A stretch of 64,000 nt of DNA, taken from positions 255,392 to 319,391 of the forward strand of contig NZ_JAJAEL010000037.1 of assembly GCF_020447205.1 (NCBI RefSeq). Reading direction: 5' to 3'. Source of the DNA: Thalassolituus alkanivorans. Its GTDB lineage: Bacteria > Pseudomonadota > Gammaproteobacteria > Pseudomonadales > Oceanobacteraceae. Of the stretch, positions 39,467 through 46,770 are shown one piece after another. A program made the position numbers and the translations under genes. A model generated the notes under the pieces. That model was not told the origin of the DNA. It ran no database searches and worked only from the letters and a program-made list of their open reading frames with translations. The first letter of the stretch is position 1, and every line of letters begins with the position of its first letter.

Positions 39467-39493
39467 AAAAACCGCGCACTGCGCGGTTTTTTT
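39467..39493 (+). terminator. Terminator after nqrF
   Basis: AAAACCGCGC, ACT loop, GCGCGGTTTTTTT. Strong intrinsic terminator that closes the nqr operon and shows that no further gene is normally co-transcribed. Confidence 0.93.
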
Positions 39494-39784
39494 ATGCCTC
39501 TGGGAAGCAGGGCGTACAGATAGTGGCTCCTATAAGTATTTTTACTTTCACTTGTTCCTGATAGTAAATAATCTGAGGCTTGATTTTTATGGGACGCCAG
39601 TCCCTCTGCGCTTATGCTCCGTTTGCCGGGAATTCTGTACAGAAAACAGACAGACGGGATGATTTAGCGCAAGCCTTTACGTTCGCTGCGGTGCCGGAAT
39701 AGCTACAATCAGGTATCATGTCACACAGATTTAACAGCCGGTCTGTATTCCGTGTTGTCTGTATATCCATAAAGAAAGAGCCTT
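39494..39784 (+). promoter_or_regulatory. Leader of the desaturase gene
   Basis: This 291-base stretch has no gene. A TACAAT at 39704-39709 could be a -10 box, with TTCGCT 16 bases ahead as a poor -35. Desaturase genes are often controlled by fatty-acid regulators, but I saw no convincing FadR- or DesT-type palindrome here. The ribosome-binding site AAAGAAAGAG lies just before the ATG at 39785. Confidence 0.3.
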
Positions 39785-40924
39785 ATGAGCGATACCAATA
39801 ATAAAGAAGTTGCCCCCATAAACTGGGTTCCTGCCATTATGTTCTCCGTAACGGGACTGGCCGCACTGACACTCGTGCCCTGGTACGGGATCACCTATGG
39901 CTACACGCTGGCAGCGCTGGTGTTTTATATCCTGCTGACTTCGGCAACTGAGCTTGCCATTACTGCGGGTTATCACCGTTTGTGGTCACACAATGCTTAT
40001 GAAGCCCATTGGAGCCTGCGTCTCTGGTACGCGCTGTTCGGAGCCATGGCGCTGCAGAACACTATTCTGCACTGGAGTTCCGGCCACCGGGTTCACCATC
40101 GTCACGTTGATGATGTCGAGCTGGACCCATATTCCGCCAGACGTGGTCTGTGGTTTTCTCATATGGGCTGGATGGTTCGTCAGTATAAAAGCGGTGTAGT
40201 GAATTTCGACAACGTTAAAAACCTGATGAAAGATCCGATTGTGATGTGGCAATACAAGTACTACATCCCGATCGCCCTGGGCATGAATATTGGTATTCCG
40301 GTTGCCCTGGGTCTGATTTTTGATGATCTCTGGGGCATGATCCTGCTGGCCGGTGTACTGCGCATTGTGACCACACACCACTTTACCTTCTTTATTAATT
40401 CCATCGCGCACAAGTGGGGCTCACAGCCCTATACCGATGAAAACACTGCCCGCGATAATCATTTCTTTGCCTTTCTGACCTTTGGTGAGGGTTACCATAA
40501 CTATCACCATATCTTTCAGACCGATTACCGTAATGGCATCAAATGGTGGCAGTGGGATCCGACAAAATGGCTGATCAAAAGCTGCTCTATGCTTGGGCTG
40601 GCGAAAAATCTGCGTGTAGTTCCGGATTTTAAAATTCAGCGTGCCAAACTGAAAATGCAGTTTAAGCGTGCTCAGGAGCGTCTGGCGAAATCGAAAAATT
40701 CCGACAAGTGGTCGCACCTGCTGGAAAAAGAATACGAAGAATTTAAAGTGATGCTGGCCGAATGGACTGAACTGCAGTCAGAAAAGTATCAGGAAACCCG
40801 TCGCCATTTGCAGGAAAAATGGGAGAAGGCAGCTCTGCATACGCGTTACAAAGAGTTGGAATACTCGCTGAAAATGCAGCAGAAGCGTCTGAAGTTATTG
40901 ACGGCACAATTTACCACCGGTTAA
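39785..40924 (+). CDS. Acyl-CoA delta-9 fatty-acid desaturase
   Basis: A 379-residue membrane di-iron desaturase. The three His boxes are HRLWSH (64-69), HRVHHRH (101-107) and HNYHH (238-242). Four transmembrane helices are spread through the first 200 residues. The last 90 residues form a charged coiled-coil tail longer than in many homologues. Family members insert a cis double bond into saturated acyl-CoA using O2 and electrons from a reductase; no reductase gene is adjacent. A terminator follows. Confidence 0.93.
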   Translation: MSDTNNKEVAPINWVPAIMFSVTGLAALTLVPWYGITYGYTLAALVFYILLTSATELAITAGYHRLWSHNAYEAHWSLRLWYALFGAMALQNTILHWSSGHRVHHRHVDDVELDPYSARRGLWFSHMGWMVRQYKSGVVNFDNVKNLMKDPIVMWQYKYYIPIALGMNIGIPVALGLIFDDLWGMILLAGVLRIVTTHHFTFFINSIAHKWGSQPYTDENTARDNHFFAFLTFGEGYHNYHHIFQTDYRNGIKWWQWDPTKWLIKSCSMLGLAKNLRVVPDFKIQRAKLKMQFKRAQERLAKSKNSDKWSHLLEKEYEEFKVMLAEWTELQSEKYQETRRHLQEKWEKAALHTRYKELEYSLKMQQKRLKLLTAQFTTG

Positions 40925-40968
40925 TTTTTTGACGCAATCCGTAGCGGATTAAAGGCTGTATTGTGACG

Positions 40969-41000
40969 AACCCTGCAGGTTTAAACTTGCAGGGTTTTTT
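40969..41000 (+). terminator. Terminator after the desaturase gene
   Basis: AACCCTGCAGGTTT pairs with AAACTTGCAGGGTT (one bulge), followed by a T-run. Confidence 0.9.
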
Positions 41001-41056
41001 ATTGCCCCTTAATCACTGAAAATATATTTATCAGTAATTTGAATGGTCAATAGAAA

Positions 41057-41797
41057 ATGAAACACTTTGGTTTGTATCTGTTTGTTTTTGCGTTAACGGC
41101 GTGTGGCGGTGGTGCTGGTGACTCTTCTGATGGCGGTGATCAGGGTGGTGACCTGGGTAACGGAACTCAGGCAATTGATTGCAGTGCCGATAAAAGTCAG
41201 AACTTAAGCATTCCGGTGCCTGAATATGCCGGCAGCTTTTCTGCCTACCAGGGTGGTTATTCCGGTTTTCCTGTTGGTGGTGGACTTGACCCTGAGAATC
41301 TTGTGGGCATGGCTCAGTTGGGTATTTTGCTTATGGTGTCGGGCAGCAATGAAGGAATAATGCACCCTGGCCCGCGCTGGACTAACGAGCAAGATCAGCC
41401 AACTAAATATCTGGACTACAGCCATGATGCCGAAGGTGAAATCTGGCTTTTCACACAAGATGGCTACGATGCTGAAAACGAGCTAAGTATCCGCATGGAG
41501 CAATCTGCAAATTGTGGTTACAACGAATACCAGTATGAAGATGGCCACCTTGTGCGCGCACTCGAATCTTCGAAATACGAATGGACGCTGAAGGGCTATA
41601 CCGCAGGTGTGCAGGATAGCCTGATCGAAACGCAGATCAGCGCAGACCGCAGTGGCCGTACGGTAGCTGTCAGTCTTCCTGTAGATGGCGACCATCCGTA
41701 CACCATCATGACTTGGGATAGTAATGGTGAAAATGTCCTGCTGAAATACTGTGAAACCGCAGCGGGCACTAACTGCGCATCGGCAACTGCTCCCTGA
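41057..41797 (+). CDS. Uncharacterised lipoprotein
   Basis: A 246-residue protein with a lipobox LTAC, so Cys16 becomes the lipidated N-terminus, followed by a flexible Gly/Asp/Ser linker (about 17-38). The rest is acidic, with several Cys that could form disulfides (Cys42, Cys154 and two near the C-terminus). I do not recognise a family. It is a single-gene unit between a terminator and the MpaB-like gene. Genes of this kind are often lineage-specific. Confidence 0.75.
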   Translation: MKHFGLYLFVFALTACGGGAGDSSDGGDQGGDLGNGTQAIDCSADKSQNLSIPVPEYAGSFSAYQGGYSGFPVGGGLDPENLVGMAQLGILLMVSGSNEGIMHPGPRWTNEQDQPTKYLDYSHDAEGEIWLFTQDGYDAENELSIRMEQSANCGYNEYQYEDGHLVRALESSKYEWTLKGYTAGVQDSLIETQISADRSGRTVAVSLPVDGDHPYTIMTWDSNGENVLLKYCETAAGTNCASATAP

Positions 41798-41907
41798 CAC
41801 CGGGCGCAGCTGCTTCCCTGACAGATCGGCCGATCTGTCATTGTTCAGTTTTCCGGCTTTCTGAAATACTGCGGTGATCATTCAATCACCGCAGCAGAGA
41901 GACTGTT

Positions 41908-43161
41908 ATGTCCGAGCAACCGCACCCGCAACATCCCCCGCGCTTTGTTTATCTGGCAGAGCAGGGCCGGGGACGATCCCGCAAAATTGCCTGGGGGCTG
42001 AAGCTGCTGATGGGGAAGAAACCAAATCCTCCGGCAGAGCTGACCGACGCCGTTGCTGCCAGCTATTACCGCAGTGATGAGTTGGGTGATGCGGTCGCCG
42101 CTGAGCTTTTTGCCAATCCCGAGCTGCGTGCCGCAGGCATTCATCCGCAGCAGTTGCTGAAGAAAGCCATTCACGATGGCAGTCATATTCTCGATGACCG
42201 TACCCCCGCGCTGAAAGCGCTGCTGCAGCAGGCCGAGCAAACACCCGACTGGCTGGACGCTGACAAGCTGAGCCATGCCTGTGCCGTCATTCACCGCTGC
42301 GGCCGATTTGCTATGTACGCGCTGGGGGATTTCTCCTTACTGGGCGGTTATGCCAACAGCGATATCTCCAAGCCACTGGCTTTTACCGGCGCCCTGAGCG
42401 GCAACAGCTCGTTTGACCGAGTGTCGGAAACCACCTCGTTCTGGTTTGATGTCACCACGCCGGGAGGGCTGGAGCGGGGTGCGCCTGGTTACAGCGCTGC
42501 CGTGCATGTGCGCGTCATGCATGCGCTGGTGCGCCGGCGTTTACTGCAACACCCGGACTGGAACAGCGAAGAGTGGGGCCTGCCGATTAATCAGGGCGAT
42601 GCACTGGCCACCAACGTGGCGTTTTCCATGATGATGATGACTGGCCTGAGTATGCTTGGCTGGCGTTTCAGTAACCGCGATCTGGAAGCCATACTGCATC
42701 TGTGGCGTTATGTGGCGTATCTGATGGGCGATGATATTGAACTGTTGCCGCAAAACCGTCAGCAGGGCATCGACTGGCTGTACATCATTGCCACCGGCAG
42801 CCGGGTAAACCCGGATGCTGACAGTCGCCAGCTGGCGGCGTCTTATCTGGAAAGTTTCCGCCAGGTGCCGGGCAGCCGTTTTTATCAGTACTTTGTTTAC
42901 TGGTTTCACCGCAGTTACGCGACATTTTTTATTCCCGCAGACATTCGTCGCGCACTGGATTTACCGCGTACACCTTTGCTGGGTCTGTTGCCATTACTGC
43001 AGTTTCCGTTCTTGCGTCTGGCCGACATCATGGCGCGGGTTTCACCACGCTTTGACCGCTGGCTGCAGCAGTATGGCCGTAAGGGGCAGGCTTATATTGT
43101 GAACAGCAGGTTGCAGGGGCGGGCTGTCAGTTTTGCGGATAAGAAAACACTTACCCGCTGA
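41908..43161 (+). CDS. Oxygenase MpaB family (DUF2236) protein
   Basis: A 417-residue protein of the DUF2236/MpaB-like family. The heme-binding signature region is VHVRVMHALVRRRLL near residues 196-210. Homologues include fungal MpaB and rubber-degrading Lcp, which are b-type heme oxygenases; most bacterial members have no known substrate. There is no signal peptide. It is preceded by GCAGAGAG and follows the lipoprotein gene by 110 bases. Confidence 0.8.
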   Translation: MSEQPHPQHPPRFVYLAEQGRGRSRKIAWGLKLLMGKKPNPPAELTDAVAASYYRSDELGDAVAAELFANPELRAAGIHPQQLLKKAIHDGSHILDDRTPALKALLQQAEQTPDWLDADKLSHACAVIHRCGRFAMYALGDFSLLGGYANSDISKPLAFTGALSGNSSFDRVSETTSFWFDVTTPGGLERGAPGYSAAVHVRVMHALVRRRLLQHPDWNSEEWGLPINQGDALATNVAFSMMMMTGLSMLGWRFSNRDLEAILHLWRYVAYLMGDDIELLPQNRQQGIDWLYIIATGSRVNPDADSRQLAASYLESFRQVPGSRFYQYFVYWFHRSYATFFIPADIRRALDLPRTPLLGLLPLLQFPFLRLADIMARVSPRFDRWLQQYGRKGQAYIVNSRLQGRAVSFADKKTLTR

Positions 43162-43345
43162 TTTTATACCGTTATCTATATGTGCCTGATGTTTTCAGCT
43201 GGTGTGTATTCAGTCGCCCGTTCAGGGGGCTGATGGGACACTCCGTATTGGTGGTGTTGGTGTGAAGAAGCGGCAAAACAGGGTAGTATTGCCGCCGCTT
43301 AATCGCGTATAAACGCCAACGAACACCCAATACCAGGAGGCCCTG

Positions 43346-44017
43346 ATGGCAAATGTAGTAATTACCGGTGCAAACCGGGGAATTGGTCTGGAGCTGGCGA
43401 AGCTGTATGCCGCCCGCGGGGATTCCGTGACCGGTGTTTGCCGTGAAACCAGCGATGAGCTGGAAGATATTGCCGATCAGGTCATCAGTGGTATTGATCT
43501 GACCAACGATGAAAGCATTTTTGCGGTCACCAGTATTCTTGAACAATTACTGGAAGGCGAGCTGGATATTCTGATCAATAATGCTGGTCTGTTCTGTAAC
43601 GAAACTCTGGAAGAAATGAATTTCGATACCATTCAGCAGCAGCTGGATATTAATGCTATTGTGCCGCTGAAACTGACCTGCGCTTTACTGCCATTTATGG
43701 GCGAAGGCAGCAAAATCGCCAATATTACCAGTCGTATGGGCTCTATTGCCGACAACACCTCCGGCAGTTATTACGGTTACCGCGCCTCCAAAGCAGCTCT
43801 TAATGCTTTTGGTAAATCGCTGGCCGTTGATCTGGAGCCGCGCGGCATCGCTGTAGCGCAGCTGCATCCGGGGTTTGTTCAGACCCGTATGGTTGGCTTT
43901 AATGGTGATATTACTCCGGCGCAGGCGGCAGAAGGTCTGGCAGCCCGTATTGATGAGCTGAATCTGTCCAACACGGGTGGTTTCTGGCATTCCAATGGCC
44001 AGCCCCTTCCCTGGTAA
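43346..44017 (+). CDS. Short-chain dehydrogenase/reductase
   Basis: A 223-residue classical SDR. The cofactor motif TGANRGIGLE is at 7-16, NNAG at 78-81, and the catalytic Ser129, Tyr145 and Lys149 (YRASK). The residue after the second strand is Arg33 (CRET), which favours NADPH. It is slightly shorter than usual at the C-terminus. The ribosome-binding site CCAGGAGG is strong. Substrate unknown. The next genes follow within 70 bases, so an operon is likely. Confidence 0.9.
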   Translation: MANVVITGANRGIGLELAKLYAARGDSVTGVCRETSDELEDIADQVISGIDLTNDESIFAVTSILEQLLEGELDILINNAGLFCNETLEEMNFDTIQQQLDINAIVPLKLTCALLPFMGEGSKIANITSRMGSIADNTSGSYYGYRASKAALNAFGKSLAVDLEPRGIAVAQLHPGFVQTRMVGFNGDITPAQAAEGLAARIDELNLSNTGGFWHSNGQPLPW

Positions 44018-44086
44018 CAACAGCGCATATTGATTCTGCTTTCTGCCGATATGGCAGAAAGCACACACAAATAACAGGAACAGAAC

Positions 44087-44449
44087 ATGTCTAACCGTCG
44101 TATCACCAAGAAATTCCACAATCGTTATCTGGCCGATTTTTTTGTTGAATGCAGCCAGGACCCGGAATGGGAAAAGAAACTGCGTGAACTGAAAATCGAA
44201 GACAAGCTGAACACCGTTGAGGCTGGTTTTCCGGCAGACTTTGCTGAGATTTTCCCGGAAACTCAGGGTCTGAACCTGCAGTACTGTATTGAGCGTATTA
44301 CCCTGGCCGATGTACCCCGTGCAGCTTCCTGCTGGTGGCCAACCGATGAGAACACGCATTTTTATATGGCTTATCCGGCCGAATTCCCGCAAAGCTCTAT
44401 CTATATGGCCATCGACTTTCCGGATGGTCATGAGAACTGCTGCGGCTGA
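44087..44449 (+). CDS. Unrecognised conserved-looking protein ending in CCG
   Basis: A 120-residue cytosolic protein with good coding character and an AACAGGA ribosome-binding site. I do not recognise a family. It is acidic, with LQYCIERITLADVPRAASCWWPTDENTH in the middle and a C-terminal ENCCG, so paired Cys and a Trp-rich stretch stand out. It lies between an SDR and a HEPN-like gene and is probably in the same operon as both. Confidence 0.7.
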   Translation: MSNRRITKKFHNRYLADFFVECSQDPEWEKKLRELKIEDKLNTVEAGFPADFAEIFPETQGLNLQYCIERITLADVPRAASCWWPTDENTHFYMAYPAEFPQSSIYMAIDFPDGHENCCG

Positions 44450-44467
44450 GCAGGGTTTAACAGAGCG

Positions 44468-45151
44468 ATGACTGTTTCAGTCACAGAGCCGGGCGCCATT
44501 AATGCAGACGTTTTAAAAGAACGTCTGCGTGCGCAGCGTGATCTGTTGAATGAGCTGCATTCGACCCGTCTGCACCGGGCATTAAGCTGGTTGCAGGCGG
44601 CACAGGCACAACAGGACGATGATGATCTGCGTTTTATCAGTGGCTGGATCGCCTTCAGTGCCTGTTGTTCGGTGGATGTTGGCGGTCAGCCGCTGGAAGA
44701 TCAGCACGCCGTACAGCGTTTTGTGCAGCAGCTGGTCAGTTTTGATCAGCACAATAAAATCTACCATTGCCTCTGGCATCAGTATTCCGGGCCGGTTAAA
44801 GCCCTGCTGAAAAACCCTTTTGTGTTTGCGCCGTTCTGGGTCAGCCAGCGCGCCGGTAACGACGACTGGCGTAAAGCCTTTGATGAATCCTCAGTTGCCG
44901 CGCTGAATTGCTTAAGCCGCAAAAAAGTCCCCGAATTACTCACCATCGTACTCGACCGATTATTCGTTCTGCATAATCAGGTGGTGCGTGGCGGTGCGAC
45001 TTATAAAAGCCGGGTTAACCGCGAGCAGGTAATCGACGGCGCCAATCTTCTGCAGACGCTGGTGCCGGTGTTTGTCGATATAATGCTGGAAGCCCAGCAT
45101 CAGGACTGGGGCGAGTTAGCCTATCCGGTGGTCAGCAGCCCGGCCCCTTAA
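44468..45151 (+). CDS. HEPN-like protein with reversed Arg/His motif
   Basis: A 227-residue helical protein that matches the Apea-like HEPN layout: an early helix ending RFISGWIAFSACCSVD at 55-70, and a C-terminal active-site helix followed by GGATYKSRVNREQV. In that family the catalytic motif is normally R-N-x3-H (VLRNQxxHGGAT). Here residues 169-174 read HNQVVR, so the Arg and His are exchanged. Such a change would be expected to weaken metal-independent RNase activity or change the role. No partner antitoxin is obvious. It follows the unrecognised 120-residue gene by 18 bases. Confidence 0.72.
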   Translation: MTVSVTEPGAINADVLKERLRAQRDLLNELHSTRLHRALSWLQAAQAQQDDDDLRFISGWIAFSACCSVDVGGQPLEDQHAVQRFVQQLVSFDQHNKIYHCLWHQYSGPVKALLKNPFVFAPFWVSQRAGNDDWRKAFDESSVAALNCLSRKKVPELLTIVLDRLFVLHNQVVRGGATYKSRVNREQVIDGANLLQTLVPVFVDIMLEAQHQDWGELAYPVVSSPAP

Positions 45152-45182
45152 TATTCTTTCTCCGTTATTCGTAAAGGACTCT

Positions 45183-45848
45183 ATGAAATATCCGGATCTG
45201 TTTTTTAAACTCCCTCTGCTTGTTTTCGTATTTCTGTTGTCGGCCTGCGCTGCTCCGATGAATCAGCATATTAGCTATGACGCAGCTGAGCAGGCGCAAG
45301 CGCCGGTGGATGGTCGCCTGATCATCAAATCCGCATCGATGACCTTGGTAGTTGACGATATTGCCGCTGCATCGGCGGGTGTTAAGGCGGTACTGAACGA
45401 GGCTGAAGGGTATGTCGATTCGTCTTACGATGAAGGCGATAAAACCCGTCGTCTGTCGCTGCGTGTACCTGAGGTTCAGTTTGATAAAACCGTTCAGCGT
45501 CTGGGTACTCTGGGAGAGGTCAGCGATCAGAATATCCGCACCCAGGATGTCACCAGCGAGATTGTTGATTATGAAGCCAGACTGGCCAACCTGATTGCCC
45601 TGCGTGAACGCATGAAAGTGCTGCTCAACCGGGCAGAAAAAATCGAAGATATTCTGGTGATTGAAAAAGAAATCAGCCGCCTGCAGACCGAAATCGATAC
45701 CTATGAAGGCCGCCGCAAAGTCCTGCGCCAGCAGGTCGCGCTGTCGGAAATCCGCGTAACGCTGGAAAAGAAAGTGACTCTGGGGCCGCTGGGTTATATC
45801 GGCTGGGGTTTGTATTGGGCTGTCAGTAAATTATTTGTGATTGAATAA
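45183..45848 (+). CDS. DUF4349 lipoprotein
   Basis: A 221-residue lipoprotein with signal peptide and lipobox LLSAC (Cys22). It has the DUF4349 core: IIKSASMTLVVDDIAAASAGV, GYVDSSYDEG and RLSLRVPEVQF, then a coiled coil of about 60 residues (ALRERMKVLLNRAEKIEDIL and on) and a C-terminal segment GPLGYIGWGLYWAVSKLFV that may be a membrane anchor. Family role unknown. Ends at a strong terminator. Confidence 0.85.
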   Translation: MKYPDLFFKLPLLVFVFLLSACAAPMNQHISYDAAEQAQAPVDGRLIIKSASMTLVVDDIAAASAGVKAVLNEAEGYVDSSYDEGDKTRRLSLRVPEVQFDKTVQRLGTLGEVSDQNIRTQDVTSEIVDYEARLANLIALRERMKVLLNRAEKIEDILVIEKEISRLQTEIDTYEGRRKVLRQQVALSEIRVTLEKKVTLGPLGYIGWGLYWAVSKLFVIE

Positions 45849-45855
45849 AAAAGAT

Positions 45856-45887
45856 AAACCGCTGCGGCTTGCCGCAGCGGTTTTTTT
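45856..45887. terminator. Bidirectional terminator after the DUF4349 gene
   Basis: AAACCGCTGCGGC, TT loop, GCCGCAGCGGTTTTTTT. It sits between convergent genes; the A-run on the left also lets it serve the nitroreductase gene. Confidence 0.92.
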
Positions 45888-45889
45888 AT

Positions 45890-46552
45890 TCAGCTGACAA
45901 AAGTCACTGCATCCTGCAGTGCAGCACGATCGGTGCGGGTTTTATTGGCATCCGCATTTTCATCGGCATAACCGAACGACATACCGAACAGCACACCACG
46001 ACCTTGCGGTAATTCAAGGAATTCATGCACCGGCTGCGGGAATTGTCCCAGCGCGCCCTGCATACAGCTGTCGATGCCGCGTTCTTTCAGCAGCAGTGTT
46101 AACGTCTGCGCATAAATACCCACATCAACCGCACCCATAATATCGAGATAGGTGTCCATGGTGAAAAAAGCCACGTGTGGTGCATCAAAAAATGCCCAGT
46201 TACGCAGCATCGCCATATTGCGTTTCATCTTGTCTTCACGGGCAATACCCATCGAGCTGTACAGCGCATTGGCTGAACCGAACTGACGCTCGCGGTGAAT
46301 GCCTTCGTAAGCGACCTTCCAGTTAAAATCCGGCTCCGGTTGTTGTTGCTTCATGACCGTGCCGATTAACAGGTTTTTCAGCTGATCTTTTTTCGCACCG
46401 GATACCACATAGGTCTGCCAGGGCTGAACATTACAGTTGGATGGCGCGCGCTGAGCGGCGGTAAATACTTCTTCGAGGATGCTTTGCTCAACCGGATCTT
46501 TTTTAAAAGCACGGACAGAGTAGCGGGAATTAAGGATTTCGCTCAGGGACAT
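45890..46552 (-). CDS. Nitroreductase family protein
   Basis: A 220-residue FMN-dependent oxidoreductase. It has the family start SRYSVRAFKKDPV, FMN-binding SNCNVQPWQTYVV near 38-50 and the C-terminal LPQGRGVLFGMSFGYAD. Such enzymes reduce nitro-aromatics or quinones with NAD(P)H, usually as homodimers. Its transcript converges on the DUF4349 gene. Confidence 0.92.
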   Translation of the reverse strand: MSLSEILNSRYSVRAFKKDPVEQSILEEVFTAAQRAPSNCNVQPWQTYVVSGAKKDQLKNLLIGTVMKQQQPEPDFNWKVAYEGIHRERQFGSANALYSSMGIAREDKMKRNMAMLRNWAFFDAPHVAFFTMDTYLDIMGAVDVGIYAQTLTLLLKERGIDSCMQGALGQFPQPVHEFLELPQGRGVLFGMSFGYADENADANKTRTDRAALQDAVTFVS

Positions 46553-46770
46553 CGTTCAGTCTCTTATTATCAGTGAATACACCGACCCGATGTTAGCAGT
46601 GAACGCGTTTTCCGGGCAGGGCAGATGTGCCAGAAAAGGAGTCAGATAAAGACAGTAACTGAGAGGGAGCTGCAGGGTAAGACGGAGAGCAGGGCGGGGA
46701 TGATAACGGAGAAGCCCACGGCGGCGCAGTGCCGCCGCAGGCCTTATTTTTTATGCTTCAGGGCAGCGGC
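46553..46770. other. Spacer after the DUF349 gene with a GC-rich hairpin
   Basis: This 218-base spacer lies between the DUF349 stop and the nitroreductase start. It contains GGCGGCGCAGTGCCGCC at about 46719-46735, a hairpin followed by a T-run (46745-46750) in the plus direction only. Both genes run on the minus strand, so that orientation does not suit either one. I see no other signal. Confidence 0.3.

Noticed and set aside
46719..46750. Hairpin plus T-run as a terminator
   Set aside because: The T-run faces the plus strand, while both flanking genes are transcribed from the minus strand, so no transcript would use it.
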